A DNA stretch of 64,000 bases from Acidimicrobiia bacterium (GCA_022826705.1 JAJDUJ010000009.1:62001-126000); one strand, 5' to 3'. Numbered from the stretch's first letter, positions 15,753 through 24,399 are shown. Translations and numbers: made by a program. Notes: generated by a model not told the origin, from the sequence alone.

Positions 15753-17390
15753 GTGGCTGTTCGGAGTCAGGTTGCGGGTTTGGCGCTGGTGTTGATGGCC
15801 GCTGCCACCGTTGCGTTCGGCTATTCGGAGCACGACGAGACGATGACAGTGGCCTCCTTTGCCGAAGTAGTGACAGCTTCCGACGGCTTTGTTGGCGACG
15901 GTTTCGGAGTTTCCGTGGATGTAGACGGGGATGTGATGGTGGTGGGTGCCATCGGGGCGGCCTACGTGTTCACCCGGTCTGATGGCCAGTGGCTGCAGAC
16001 GGCCAAGTTGAGCGTTCAAAACACTCCCTTAGGCCCACTGGTCAGACGTCTTGATCCTGATGATCCCCGGTATCAATCGGTCGACGGTCAGTACATCAAT
16101 TTGGGCAACGATGGCGTCGTATACGGTGGCTTCGGTCGTGCAGTGGCTGTGGACGGCGACGTAGTCGTAGTGGGTGCCTACGAAGCGGCTTACATATTCA
16201 CCACGGTAAACGGCGAATGGGTGGCGGCGGGCAGGCTAAGTGGGTCAGAAGACCTGAGCGGACTTGGCCTTCACGAAGATGGCTCACACACTTCCGGGCG
16301 GGGCTCAACCTTGGGATTTCTTGATGGCGGGTTCGGCTCATCTGTGGCAGTGCATGGCGATCTGGTGGTGGTAGGAGCCAATGGCCTGGTTCGAGCGCCA
16401 TATGCCGATGGGCAGCCCTCCGTACAAGAGGAGGAAGACACGTTCTTGGCGTATGTGTTCGCCCGATCAGGAGACCAATGGCCACAGGTCGCCCGGTTGG
16501 TTGCTCCTTCAGGGTCGCAGTCACACAACTACGCCAGAGACGTTGCCGTGGAGGGCAATACTCTGGTTGTCGGCGGACACACGGCCGTTTATGTATATGA
16601 GCGCTCTGGTGATGGCTGGTCAGAGCCCACCACGTTGGCTCCTCCAGGAGCCAGCTCAATCTTGGGATTCGGTCAATCGGTGGCGGTGGCCAGGAACGAG
16701 GTTGTGGTTGCCTCCACTGGCGCAGTGCACCTGTTTGAACGCTCTGGAAAAAAGTGGGCCGGTGAGCTGTTGGACCCGTCGTTCAACCCCGCCTATCGGC
16801 AATATGGGTTGGACGTCGCTGTGGAGGAGGGATTGGCAGTGATCGCCCCCTTCGATGACAGCACCGGGACTGGCACGAGTCCTATCGTGTTCAGCCTGTT
16901 TGACCGACCCAAGGAGGGATGGCGCCAGACCTGGACGGCTGGATTCGACGACCCTGCATGGAAGGTCCAGTCCCTCGCTTTGGGAGGAGGAGTGATCGCA
17001 GTAGGAGCTCATTTGTCGTCCTACGAGGCAAGCGAAGATTTGATTTGGCATACCAGACATCAGGAGCCCGGGGAGGTTCACATCTTTGATCTGGAAGTTC
17101 TCTATCCAGTAGAAGAAGAGGAGGTCGCCATTACTCCGACCGCTGCGGCGACCCCGACGGCTACCGCAACCCAAACCGCGACCGCTGCGGCGACCCCGAC
17201 GGCTACCGCGGACGCAACAACAGCCGTAGCCCAGCCGGTGCTGGTTGACGATGATGACTCATCCGATGGAGGCGTCAACTTGGTTTGGGCGGGGGTGATC
17301 ATCGCTCTATTGGTCCTGTTAGTGCTGGTCATCGCCAATTTCGTCATGCGCCGCAAACCGGCTGACGACGCTGGCCGATACACCACCTGA
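15753..17390 (+). CDS. FG-GAP-like beta-propeller surface protein with C-terminal membrane anchor
   Basis: This 545-residue protein has an N-terminal hydrophobic signal (residues 3-22) and repeated blade-like units of the form GFG.SVAVDGD.VVVGA..A.YVF, spaced about 60-70 residues. A Thr/Ala-rich linker (repeated ATPTATA units) and one membrane helix near residues 508-533, followed by Arg-Arg-Lys, end the protein. This suggests an exported propeller tethered to the membrane with a short cytoplasmic tail. Codon and base use is visibly less GC-biased than in both neighbours, which may mean recent acquisition. The GTG start at 15753 has AAGGGG just upstream. Function unknown; adhesion or ligand binding is possible. 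Confidence 0.75.
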   Translation: MAVRSQVAGLALVLMAAATVAFGYSEHDETMTVASFAEVVTASDGFVGDGFGVSVDVDGDVMVVGAIGAAYVFTRSDGQWLQTAKLSVQNTPLGPLVRRLDPDDPRYQSVDGQYINLGNDGVVYGGFGRAVAVDGDVVVVGAYEAAYIFTTVNGEWVAAGRLSGSEDLSGLGLHEDGSHTSGRGSTLGFLDGGFGSSVAVHGDLVVVGANGLVRAPYADGQPSVQEEEDTFLAYVFARSGDQWPQVARLVAPSGSQSHNYARDVAVEGNTLVVGGHTAVYVYERSGDGWSEPTTLAPPGASSILGFGQSVAVARNEVVVASTGAVHLFERSGKKWAGELLDPSFNPAYRQYGLDVAVEEGLAVIAPFDDSTGTGTSPIVFSLFDRPKEGWRQTWTAGFDDPAWKVQSLALGGGVIAVGAHLSSYEASEDLIWHTRHQEPGEVHIFDLEVLYPVEEEEVAITPTAAATPTATATQTATAAATPTATADATTAVAQPVLVDDDDSSDGGVNLVWAGVIIALLVLLVLVIANFVMRRKPADDAGRYTT

Positions 17391-17411
17391 CGCGCCCCTT
17401 CGGGCGTCCCG

Positions 17412-17417
17412 TACCAT
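17412..17417 (+). promoter_or_regulatory. TACCAT -10 element, leaderless amidohydrolase start
   Basis: TACCAT ends 7 nt before the ATG at 17425. This supports the internal ATG over the in-frame ATG at 17416, which falls inside the element. Confidence 0.5.
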
Positions 17418-17424
17418 GGCGGGC

Positions 17425-18777
17425 ATGGCCTTGGCCCAGATGCAGCCGCATGTCGAGTTGCCGTTTCTCATCAATGATGCCGACAACCACTTTGTGGAGC
17501 CTCGCGATCTGTATGTGAACTACGTGGATCCCAAGTGGCGGCACAAGGCGGTCACCTTTGAAGCCGATGAGGAGGGCCGCTGGGTGGGGGTGTTCGGCGG
17601 GCGGCCGTCCCGCCTCAATCAGGCGGTGGCCCTGGTAGCCGCTGACGACGATGCCGCCGCTGAGGTGGCCGCTCGGGCGGTGCCCACCGCGGGCGACGAG
17701 AACCAGATGAAGGCCGGTCAGTCCAACGTCCACTCTCCGGGGATGACGCTGTCCCGCCTCAACCCCTACCGCAACCTCTCCATGGAGGAGCGCATCGAGC
17801 TCATCGCCTACTTCCGCGACCAGGAGGAGTCGTGGGGCAACCGCGATCTGCGCCTGGCCCTTATGGACTCACAGGGCATCGGCGCCGCCCTCATGTTCCC
17901 CAACCAGGTGCTATCGCTGGAGTACGAGTTCGCCGACGACGTCGACGGCATCTACGCCAACACCCGGGCGTACAACCGCTGGATCAACGAGGAGATCGGC
18001 TGGGGCTACCTCGACCGCCTGTTCCTGCCCGCCTACGTGTCGCTGGCCGACCCCGACGAGGCCGCCGCCGAGGTCGAGCTGGTGCTCAACCAAGGGGCCA
18101 CCGTCGTCCAGATCATCAGCGGCCACGCCCACGGCGGCCGCCACAACACCCGGGGCGGCCGCTCCATGGCCGATCCGGTCTACGACGGCTTTTGGGCCCG
18201 CGTCAACGAGGCCGAGGCCCGGGTGGTGACCCACCTGGGGGCCACCGACTACCAGAAGAACGGGGCCGACTGGAGCGAGGACCCTGAAGACGGGCTGGGC
18301 GAGTTCGACGCCCTCCAATGGGTGCTCTACTGGGGCGACCGCCCCGCCATGGAGACGGTCGCCGCCATGGTGCTGCACAACCTATTCGGCCGATTCCCCA
18401 ACGTCAGGGTGTGCTTGTCGGAGCAGGGCACGGTGTGGCTGCCCTACATCCTCCGCAAGATGGACCACGCCTATCTGATGGGCCGCGGGGCCAGGTGGGG
18501 TCCCAAGCTCGACCGCCGCCCCAGCGACATCTTCAGGGAGCACTTCATCGTGGCCCCCTTCCCCGAGGAGAACGTGGCCCGGGTGGTAGAGGCAGTGGGG
18601 ATCGAGCCCGTCGTGTTCGGCTCCGACTTCCCCCACAGCGAGGGACTGCCCTTCCCCGCCCTCTACGCCACCACCCAGCTCAAAGACATGAGTGACGCCG
18701 ACATCAAAACCATCATGTGCGACAACCTGGCCCGATTCCTCAACATCGAGCCGGTGCCGGTCCCCGCAGAGAGCTAG
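17425..18777 (+). CDS. Amidohydrolase 2 family metal-dependent hydrolase
   Basis: This 450-residue protein is of the amidohydrolase-2 (ACMSD-like) TIM-barrel family. It opens with LINDADNHFVEP, where the usual HxH metal motif is replaced by DADNH. It contains SGHAHGGRHN, VVTHLGATDY, RVCLSEQGTVWLPYIL and the C-terminal FGSDFPHSEG (catalytic Asp). These features are common in actinobacterial degradation clusters, where such proteins act as hydrolases or decarboxylases of unknown substrates. It is convergent with the next amidohydrolase gene, with 3 bp between stops. The start follows TACCAT-N7. Confidence 0.83.
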   Translation: MALAQMQPHVELPFLINDADNHFVEPRDLYVNYVDPKWRHKAVTFEADEEGRWVGVFGGRPSRLNQAVALVAADDDAAAEVAARAVPTAGDENQMKAGQSNVHSPGMTLSRLNPYRNLSMEERIELIAYFRDQEESWGNRDLRLALMDSQGIGAALMFPNQVLSLEYEFADDVDGIYANTRAYNRWINEEIGWGYLDRLFLPAYVSLADPDEAAAEVELVLNQGATVVQIISGHAHGGRHNTRGGRSMADPVYDGFWARVNEAEARVVTHLGATDYQKNGADWSEDPEDGLGEFDALQWVLYWGDRPAMETVAAMVLHNLFGRFPNVRVCLSEQGTVWLPYILRKMDHAYLMGRGARWGPKLDRRPSDIFREHFIVAPFPEENVARVVEAVGIEPVVFGSDFPHSEGLPFPALYATTQLKDMSDADIKTIMCDNLARFLNIEPVPVPAES

Positions 18778-18780
18778 CCC

Positions 18781-19962
18781 CTAGGCCACCTTCATCAGGG
18801 CGGCCATGTTGCCGCCCATCACCTTGCGGATCTGGTCGTCGGGCAGCCCTTCCAGTTGGTCCACGAATGAGATCGGGTCGGACATGCCCTCCACATGGGG
18901 ATAGTCCGAGCCGAACACCACGTTGTCCACCCCGACCACGTCGATGAGCCCCACCGGGTCGTCCTCGTGGAAGGGGTGGATCCAGATATTGCGCCTGATG
19001 GCGTCCACCGGATGCTCCTCCCAGGCGTGGGGGAACCGCTGGTAGCACGTCTCCAGATGGGCCAGCAGCGGGCGCACCCATGAGCTGCCGTTCTCGATGA
19101 TGGCTACCTTCAGCTTGGGATGCCGGGTGAGCGCGCCGTGGGCCACCCACGAGGTCACCGCGTCCTCGATGGCCCGGTTGTGCATAACCGACATCTGGAA
19201 CAGCGACTGGTTGAACGCCATCATCTCCCCGTTGGCGCCCTCCCACTCGTTGGTGAACCGGGTGTAGCCGCTGTCGGAGGCGTGCATGGCCACCAGCACG
19301 TCGAGTTCCACCACCCGCTCCCAGAACGGGTCGAATTCAGGAAGGGCAAACGAGCGCGGCCCCCGCAGGCCAGGAGGCGCCGCGGGGCGGATCAATACCG
19401 CCCGGGCCCCCCGCTCCACGCACCACTCCAGTTCCTCGATGGCCTTGTCCACAATGGGCAGGGTCACGATGGGCACCGGGAAGATGCGGCCCTCGTAGTT
19501 GAAGGTCCAGTGCTCCAGCATCCACTGGTTGAGGGCGTGGATCACGATGTGGCACTCGTCGGGAGCGTCCCGGAAGCGCTCCTCCACCAGCGATGCCAAG
19601 GTGGGGTACATCATGGCGTAGTCCAGGCCCAGCTCGTCCATCAGCTCCAGCCGGGGTTCTGGGGAGAAAAACCCCGGCAGGGCGTCGATCGGCTTCATGA
19701 TCTCTCGGCGCGACTTCCCCTCCGGATTGCCGTGCTTGAAGTACTCCTCCTGGGCCCCGGGCGAGCCCACCCGCTGGAAGGTGGGGTTGGGGATGTACTC
19801 GCTGATCTTGCCCCTCACCATGATCTTGGTGCGGCCGTTGTGGTCGATGTAGTCGATGAGCCCGCGGTGGGAGTCGGGCAGGTGCTTGGTGAGCGCTTCG
19901 GTGGTCTCATACATGTGGTTGTCGGCGTCGAAAACTGGGAAGTCAAGCTGGCGAGAAGGCAT
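18781..19962 (-). CDS. Amidohydrolase 2 family metal-dependent hydrolase (paralogue of 45433)
   Basis: This 393-residue protein is a clear paralogue of the gene at 45433-46617. Both share DADNH near the start, GRTKI..KISEYIPNPTF, TLASL.EER, ALxxWMLEHWTFNY-like strings, EELEWCVE.GARAVLIRPA, HASDSGY and FGSDYPH/FGSDFPH. Roughly half the residues match by eye. The shared motifs indicate the same unknown reaction type. An ATG at 19974 is in frame, but the ATG at 19962 has TATGAT exactly 7 nt upstream and is preferred. It is divergent from the gamma-butyrobetaine-hydroxylase-like gene, with only 35 bp between the starts. Confidence 0.85.
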   Translation of the reverse strand: MPSRQLDFPVFDADNHMYETTEALTKHLPDSHRGLIDYIDHNGRTKIMVRGKISEYIPNPTFQRVGSPGAQEEYFKHGNPEGKSRREIMKPIDALPGFFSPEPRLELMDELGLDYAMMYPTLASLVEERFRDAPDECHIVIHALNQWMLEHWTFNYEGRIFPVPIVTLPIVDKAIEELEWCVERGARAVLIRPAAPPGLRGPRSFALPEFDPFWERVVELDVLVAMHASDSGYTRFTNEWEGANGEMMAFNQSLFQMSVMHNRAIEDAVTSWVAHGALTRHPKLKVAIIENGSSWVRPLLAHLETCYQRFPHAWEEHPVDAIRRNIWIHPFHEDDPVGLIDVVGVDNVVFGSDYPHVEGMSDPISFVDQLEGLPDDQIRKVMGGNMAALMKVA

Positions 19963-19969
19963 ACCGATA

Positions 19970-19975
19970 ATCATA
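19970..19975 (-). promoter_or_regulatory. TATGAT -10 element, leaderless amidohydrolase start
   Basis: TATGAT on the minus strand lies 7 nt before the ATG at 19962. It sits back to back with the plus-strand TACTCT at 19985-19990, 9 bp apart. Confidence 0.55.
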
Positions 19976-19984
19976 TTGCTGGTG

Positions 19985-19990
19985 TACTCT
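19985..19990 (+). promoter_or_regulatory. TACTCT -10 element, leaderless GBB-hydroxylase-like start
   Basis: TACTCT lies 7 nt before the ATG at 19998. Any -35 contact must lie over or beyond the divergent -10 element and inside the neighbouring gene. Confidence 0.55.
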
Positions 19991-19997
19991 GAAGGCG

Positions 19998-21173
19998 ATG
20001 GCGGGACCGCTCACGCCTGACTTCTATCGTTACGAGTGGCATCCGCTGAGCGGCGTTCGTCTCGACGACGAGTTCGTGGTGGCCCAATGGGCCGACGGCG
20101 CCGAACTCCGCTGCTACCGGTGGTGGCTGGCCGAGCAACGCGATGTAGAGATCTCCTCCCGGGAAGGCCTGCTCGACCCCTGCGACCTGGGCGACCATTG
20201 GCGGGTGGCCGAGGCCTGGGCGGAGGCCGACGGGGCGCTGGCCGTGCGATGGGCGCACGACGATGTGGTCTCCCGCTACCACCCCGGCTGGCTCCGCCAT
20301 GTGGCCGACGGCCAGCATCGCCCCGAGAGCTTTCTCCCGGAACCCATCGCGTGGGACTCCTCGGTGCTTCCCGAACCGGTCACCTACCACGGTCCGACGG
20401 TGCTGGCCGACCCCGAGACGTTGCGGCTCTGGCTCAACGACTTGGCGGCCTACGGCCTGACCCGGCTCACCTCGCTTTCCGTTGAACCTAGCCAAGTGGA
20501 GGAGGTGGCCCGTCGAGTCGGCGTGCTGCGCGACTCCCACTTCGGCCCGGTATGGGACATCGAGGCGGTGCCCGATCCGACCTCCACCGCCTACATGAGC
20601 ATCGGGCTGGGCCCTCACACCGACCTCCCCTCGCTGGAGATACCTCCGGGATTCCAGTTCTTCCACTGCATCGAGAACTCCTGTGTCGGCGGGGCCAGCC
20701 AGATGAGCGACGGTTTGGCCATCGCCCGCTACCTGGAGCAGCACGATCCCGAGGTCTACGACGCCCTCACCACGCTGCGGTGGGTGTTCCACGGTCGGGG
20801 CGCCGAGGTCGACTGGCGCTGGTCGGGGCCGCTCATCGATTTGGGAGTGGCCGGTACACCCCTCACCCTGCGGACTTTCTATCCGGTGCGGACCTTCCCC
20901 GACATGGCCGCAGACGACATCCCCCGGGCTTATCGGGCAGTGCAGAAGCTGGGCGAGCTGTCCCGCGACCCCCGATTCCTGATCACCTACAGATTGGAGC
21001 CCGGCGACATTGCGGTATTCGACAACCGACGAGTGCAACATGCCCGGGAGCCGTTCGAAACCGCCACCGGTCGCCGCTTGTTCCGGGGGTGCTATATGAA
21101 CAGCGACGACATCTACTCCAAGCTGCGGGTGTTGAACCGTAGGGCTCAAGAGAGCAAGCTGGCTCCCGCATGA
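19998..21173 (+). CDS. Gamma-butyrobetaine-dioxygenase-like Fe(II)/2-oxoglutarate oxygenase
   Basis: This 391-residue protein has the two-part layout of gamma-butyrobetaine hydroxylase. An N-terminal domain of about 90 residues ends in SRYHPGWLR. A TauD-type double-stranded beta-helix follows. Iron ligands are His and Asp in GPHTDLPSLE and the distal His in RRVQHAREPF; the Arg that binds 2-oxoglutarate is probably in the following GRRLFRG. The family hydroxylates gamma-butyrobetaine to L-carnitine or trimethyllysine. ATGA overlap with the BKACE gene at 21170 supports a carnitine-type pathway. Related TauD/TfdA substrates cannot be ruled out. Confidence 0.8.
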   Translation: MAGPLTPDFYRYEWHPLSGVRLDDEFVVAQWADGAELRCYRWWLAEQRDVEISSREGLLDPCDLGDHWRVAEAWAEADGALAVRWAHDDVVSRYHPGWLRHVADGQHRPESFLPEPIAWDSSVLPEPVTYHGPTVLADPETLRLWLNDLAAYGLTRLTSLSVEPSQVEEVARRVGVLRDSHFGPVWDIEAVPDPTSTAYMSIGLGPHTDLPSLEIPPGFQFFHCIENSCVGGASQMSDGLAIARYLEQHDPEVYDALTTLRWVFHGRGAEVDWRWSGPLIDLGVAGTPLTLRTFYPVRTFPDMAADDIPRAYRAVQKLGELSRDPRFLITYRLEPGDIAVFDNRRVQHAREPFETATGRRLFRGCYMNSDDIYSKLRVLNRRAQESKLAPA

Positions 21174-22057
21174 GCGGAGTATTCATCACCTGCGCCATCA
21201 CCGGCAGTGGCGACACCACGTCCAAGTCCGACCTGGTGCCCATCACTCCCCAGCAGATCGCCGACGCGGCCATCGACGCCGCTAAAGCGGGTGCGGCCAT
21301 CGTCCACATCCACGTCCGCGATCCCGACACCGGCGAGCCAGCCCGCGACGTGGAGCTGTACGCCGAGGTGGTGGAGCGGATCCGGGCGTCCAGCACCGAT
21401 GTGGTGCTCAACCTCACCTCCGGGATGGGCGGCGACCTCACCCTCGGGTCGGCCGAGCAGCCCCTGCCCCCCGCCACCGACGGCACCGACATGGCCGGAG
21501 CCACCGAGCGGCTGGCCCACGTGCGCGAGCTGATGCCCGAGATCACCACTCTCGACTGCGGCACCATGAACTTCGGCGAGGGCGACTACATCATGGTCAA
21601 CAGCCCGTCGGTGCTTGATGAGATGGCCCGCCAAGTGCAGAAGCTGGGCGTTCGCCCTGAGATCGAGATCTTCGACACCGGCCACCTGTGGCTGGCCAAG
21701 CGCCTGGTGGAACAAGGGCTCATCGACGATCCGGTCATGGTGCAGCTGTGCATGGGCATCCCCTGGGGCGCCCCCGACGACCTCAACACGTTCATGGCCA
21801 TGGTCAACAACTTGCCCGACGACTGGGTCTTCTCCGCTTTCTCGTTGGGCCGCAGCCAGCTCCCCTACGTCGGACTGGCCGCTATCGCCGGAGGCAACGT
21901 ACGGGTCGGCCTCGAAGACAACATCTACCTCAGCCGAGGCCAACTAGCCACCAACGCCGCCCTGGTAACCCGGGCCGTAACCATCCTCGAATCCATGAAC
22001 TACGAAGTCCTCGGCCCCGAAGCGGTGCGCGACAAGCTGCACCTGACGAAGCACTGA
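21170..22057 (+). CDS. BKACE-family beta-keto acid cleavage enzyme, dehydrocarnitine-type candidate
   Basis: This 295-residue TIM-barrel protein belongs to the BKACE (DUF849, 3-keto-5-aminohexanoate cleavage) family. Zinc ligands are the two His of HIHVRD; the catalytic Glu-Asp pair is in RVGLEDN. The strings TCAITGSGDT, NLTSGMGGDL and LDCGTMNFGEGDYI recall, from memory, the dehydrocarnitine-cleaving branch (CdhC). That branch converts dehydrocarnitine plus acetyl-CoA to betainyl-CoA and acetoacetate. The ATG overlaps the stop of the GBB-hydroxylase-like gene (ATGA), which supports this reading. No carnitine dehydrogenase was found in the window, so the specificity is inferred. Confidence 0.78.
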   Translation: MSGVFITCAITGSGDTTSKSDLVPITPQQIADAAIDAAKAGAAIVHIHVRDPDTGEPARDVELYAEVVERIRASSTDVVLNLTSGMGGDLTLGSAEQPLPPATDGTDMAGATERLAHVRELMPEITTLDCGTMNFGEGDYIMVNSPSVLDEMARQVQKLGVRPEIEIFDTGHLWLAKRLVEQGLIDDPVMVQLCMGIPWGAPDDLNTFMAMVNNLPDDWVFSAFSLGRSQLPYVGLAAIAGGNVRVGLEDNIYLSRGQLATNAALVTRAVTILESMNYEVLGPEAVRDKLHLTKH

Positions 22058-22084
22058 CACTCGCCGCCCTACCAAGCTTCGGCA

Positions 22085-22090
22085 TAGATT
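22085..22090 (+). promoter_or_regulatory. TAGATT -10 element, leaderless deacylase start
   Basis: TAGATT ends 6 nt before the GTG at 22097. It lies in the 39-bp gap after the BKACE gene, suggesting separate transcription. Confidence 0.5.
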
Positions 22091-22096
22091 GATGGC

Positions 22097-23770
22097 GTGA
22101 GCGCGGAGATTGCTATCCGGGGCGGCATGGTTGTCGACGGCACCGGTGGTCCTGCCCGAAGGGCCGATTTGGGCATTGCCGACGGCCGCATCATCGAAAT
22201 CGACCAAACCGTCAAGGCCCCCCAAGAGATAGACGCCTCCGGCCGCCTAGTCTGCCCCGGGTTCATCGACTGCCACACCCACTACGACCCCCAAGTGCTG
22301 TGGGATCCCTGGCTGTCGTCGTCGTGCTGGCACGGGGTCACATCGGTGGTGGCCGGTAGCTGCGGCTACAGCATCGCCCCCACCAAGGCCGCCGACCGGG
22401 CCTCGCTCATCCGCACCCTCGACAAAGTGGAGGACATGCGGGTGGCCACACTGGAGGCCGGGGTCAATTGGGACTTCGAGACCTATGGCGAATACCTCGA
22501 TGTGATCCAGCGCCGGGGACTGGCCGTGAACTTCGGCGGCTATGTGGGCCATACCGCGGTGCGGCTCTACGTCATGGGCCAAGACGCCTACGAGCGGGAG
22601 GCCACCCCCGAGGAGATCGACCGCATGAAGGCCGCGGTGGCTGAGGCCATACAAGGTGGCGCTTTGGGGTTCTCCACCGACCGGGCCGGGTTCCACCTGG
22701 GCGACGGCGGCCGCCCGGTGCCGTCCATCGCCGCCTCCCAGGAGGAGACCGAGGCTCTCATCGGGGTCACCGCCGAGATCGGCCGGGGGGTTGTGCACGT
22801 GGCGCCGGGGGAGAACTACCGCTGGGTGTACGACCTCCAGCCCAAGCTGGGCCGCCGGCTCAACTGGTCGTCCATACTCACCTATCCGGCCGCGGCCTCC
22901 TCCCGGGCCGACTACCGCACCAAGCTGGCCGACCACCTGGCCGGCCGGGCCGCCGGGGCCGACGTGTGGGTGCAGGTCACCTGCCGTCCCATCACCCAGC
23001 ACGTCACCATGATCGAGCCCACCTCCTTCTACACCATGGGGTCGTTCAAGGAGCTGGTGGCGCTGGCCCATGAAGACCGTCCCACCCTGTACGCCGACCC
23101 AGATTGGCGGGCCCGAGTGCAGTCCGACCTCGACGCCAACGGCCTGCTGGCCTCCCGCTGGAACACCCTGGCCATCGTGGAGTCGCCCAACCAGCCCGAG
23201 CTGGTTGGCAACACCGTCGGGGGAGTGGCCGCCGAGCGGGGCTGCACCCCGTGGGACGCCATGTGCGACATCGCCTTGGCCGACGGGCTGCTGACCCGCT
23301 TCGAGATCACCTTCGCAAACGACGAGGTCGACGGCGTGACGTCTCTCATGCAGGCCGAGGGGGCGGTGATGGGACTGTCCGATGCCGGGGCCCACGTCGG
23401 TCAGATCTGCGATGCGGTGATGCCCACTGACTTCTTGTCCCGCTGGGTGCGCGACCGCCAGGTGATGAGCCCCGAGGCTGGCATCCACAAGCTCACCGGC
23501 GAGTTGGCCGAGATGCTCGGCCTGGCTCCCGACCGGGGCTACCTGCGCCCCGGCGCGGTGGCTGACGTCACCGTGGTCGATTGGGACAGCCTCGACGTCG
23601 GTCCCATCCGCCGGGTGAACGACATGCCCGCCAGCGGTGAGCGCCTCATCGCCGACCAACCAACCGGCGTCGACCACATCCTGGTAGCCGGAACCCCCAC
23701 CCGCCTCGACGGAAAGTCCCTCCTCGACCAGCTAGAAACCCTCCCCGCCACCACATTGCGCTCATCCTGA
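22097..23770 (+). CDS. N-acyl-D-amino-acid deacylase-like amidohydrolase
   Basis: This 557-residue protein is of the D-aminoacylase branch of the amidohydrolase superfamily. It has an N-terminal beta-sandwich start (IRGGMVVDGTGGPARRADLGI), the metal motif GFIDCHTHYDPQ, VVAGSCGYSIAP, GALGFSTDRAGFH, a late metal Asp in GLSDAGAHVGQ and a C-terminal composite strand PGAVADVTVVDWD. Expected to be a zinc hydrolase of N-acyl amino acids or a cyclic amide; many actinobacterial paralogues have no tested substrate. It is a paralogue of 26833-28518. The GTG at 22097 follows TAGATT-N6. Confidence 0.82.
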   Translation: MSAEIAIRGGMVVDGTGGPARRADLGIADGRIIEIDQTVKAPQEIDASGRLVCPGFIDCHTHYDPQVLWDPWLSSSCWHGVTSVVAGSCGYSIAPTKAADRASLIRTLDKVEDMRVATLEAGVNWDFETYGEYLDVIQRRGLAVNFGGYVGHTAVRLYVMGQDAYEREATPEEIDRMKAAVAEAIQGGALGFSTDRAGFHLGDGGRPVPSIAASQEETEALIGVTAEIGRGVVHVAPGENYRWVYDLQPKLGRRLNWSSILTYPAAASSRADYRTKLADHLAGRAAGADVWVQVTCRPITQHVTMIEPTSFYTMGSFKELVALAHEDRPTLYADPDWRARVQSDLDANGLLASRWNTLAIVESPNQPELVGNTVGGVAAERGCTPWDAMCDIALADGLLTRFEITFANDEVDGVTSLMQAEGAVMGLSDAGAHVGQICDAVMPTDFLSRWVRDRQVMSPEAGIHKLTGELAEMLGLAPDRGYLRPGAVADVTVVDWDSLDVGPIRRVNDMPASGERLIADQPTGVDHILVAGTPTRLDGKSLLDQLETLPATTLRSS

Positions 23771-23801
23771 GCAGCCTGCGGGACTGGTCCCCACAGTCGA
23801 C

Positions 23802-24359
23802 CTACCCGGGGGGCACCACCGGGTCGATGCCCAGGTCGGTGTAGGTGAGGGCGGGGAAGTAGGGCACGCCCAGTGCTTCAAAGCGGCGACTGGCGGTATC
23901 ACCCCGGTCGATCACCGTGGCCACTGCCACCACTTCGGCCCCGGTGTCGCGTATCACCTCGTAGGCCTTCTCTGTCGAGCCTCCCGTAGTGGTTGCGTCC
24001 TCCAGGAGCAGGACCCGGTGGCCCGGTCCCAGCGGGGTGCCTTCGATCTGCTGTTTCGTCCCCCGCTTCTTCGGCTCCTTTCGAACCGAAAACCACTGGC
24101 CGCTGGTCTCGGCGGCGATGCCCACCGCCAGCGAGTCGGCGCCCATGGTCATCCCGCCAGCCGCGTCAAACTCGATGCCGGCCTCTCGAACCTGCTGAAC
24201 AATCGCCCGGCATGCCACCTTAAGGTCGGCCCATCGGCAGAGGGCCACCTTGACGTCGACGAAGTCATTCGACATGGCCCCGCTGGCCAGCTCTATCGGC
24301 TGGTCCAACTTCCGCAAGCCTTGTTGCTTGATGATGTCAATGAGCGCCGCGTCAGCCAC
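23802..24359 (-). CDS. pyrE: Orotate phosphoribosyltransferase
   Basis: This 185-residue protein has the type I phosphoribosyltransferase fold. The PRPP-binding signature VLLLEDATTTGGST is followed by A.VIRDTGAEVVAVATVIDR. The catalytic Lys region is VRKEPKKRGTKQQIEG, and GGMTMGADSLAVGIAA forms the orotate-side loop. It converts orotate and PRPP to OMP in pyrimidine synthesis. No other pyr genes are adjacent. The GTG at 24359 is preceded by TAGTCT with a 6-nt spacer. It is the only clearly housekeeping gene in this part of the window. It is convergent with the deacylase gene upstream in coordinates. Confidence 0.85.
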   Translation of the reverse strand: MADAALIDIIKQQGLRKLDQPIELASGAMSNDFVDVKVALCRWADLKVACRAIVQQVREAGIEFDAAGGMTMGADSLAVGIAAETSGQWFSVRKEPKKRGTKQQIEGTPLGPGHRVLLLEDATTTGGSTEKAYEVIRDTGAEVVAVATVIDRGDTASRRFEALGVPYFPALTYTDLGIDPVVPPG

Positions 24360-24365
24360 GGTTCC

Positions 24366-24371
24366 AGACTA
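24366..24371 (-). promoter_or_regulatory. TAGTCT -10 element, leaderless pyrE start
   Basis: TAGTCT on the minus strand ends 6 nt before the GTG at 24359. The AT-rich repeat block at 24400-24429 lies about 30 bp upstream, near where a -35 or activator site would be. Confidence 0.5.
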
Positions 24372-24399
24372 GCGGCCGCTGCTGACCGCTCTCGGTCCC

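Noticed and set aside
22247-23677. Long minus-strand open frame opposite the deacylase gene
   Set aside because: Low-complexity Gly/His/Val-rich translation with no motif, fully antisense to a clear protein; typical of GC-rich shadow frames. The same holds for 26698-28581, 43176-44468, 37716-39164 and 59621-60940.
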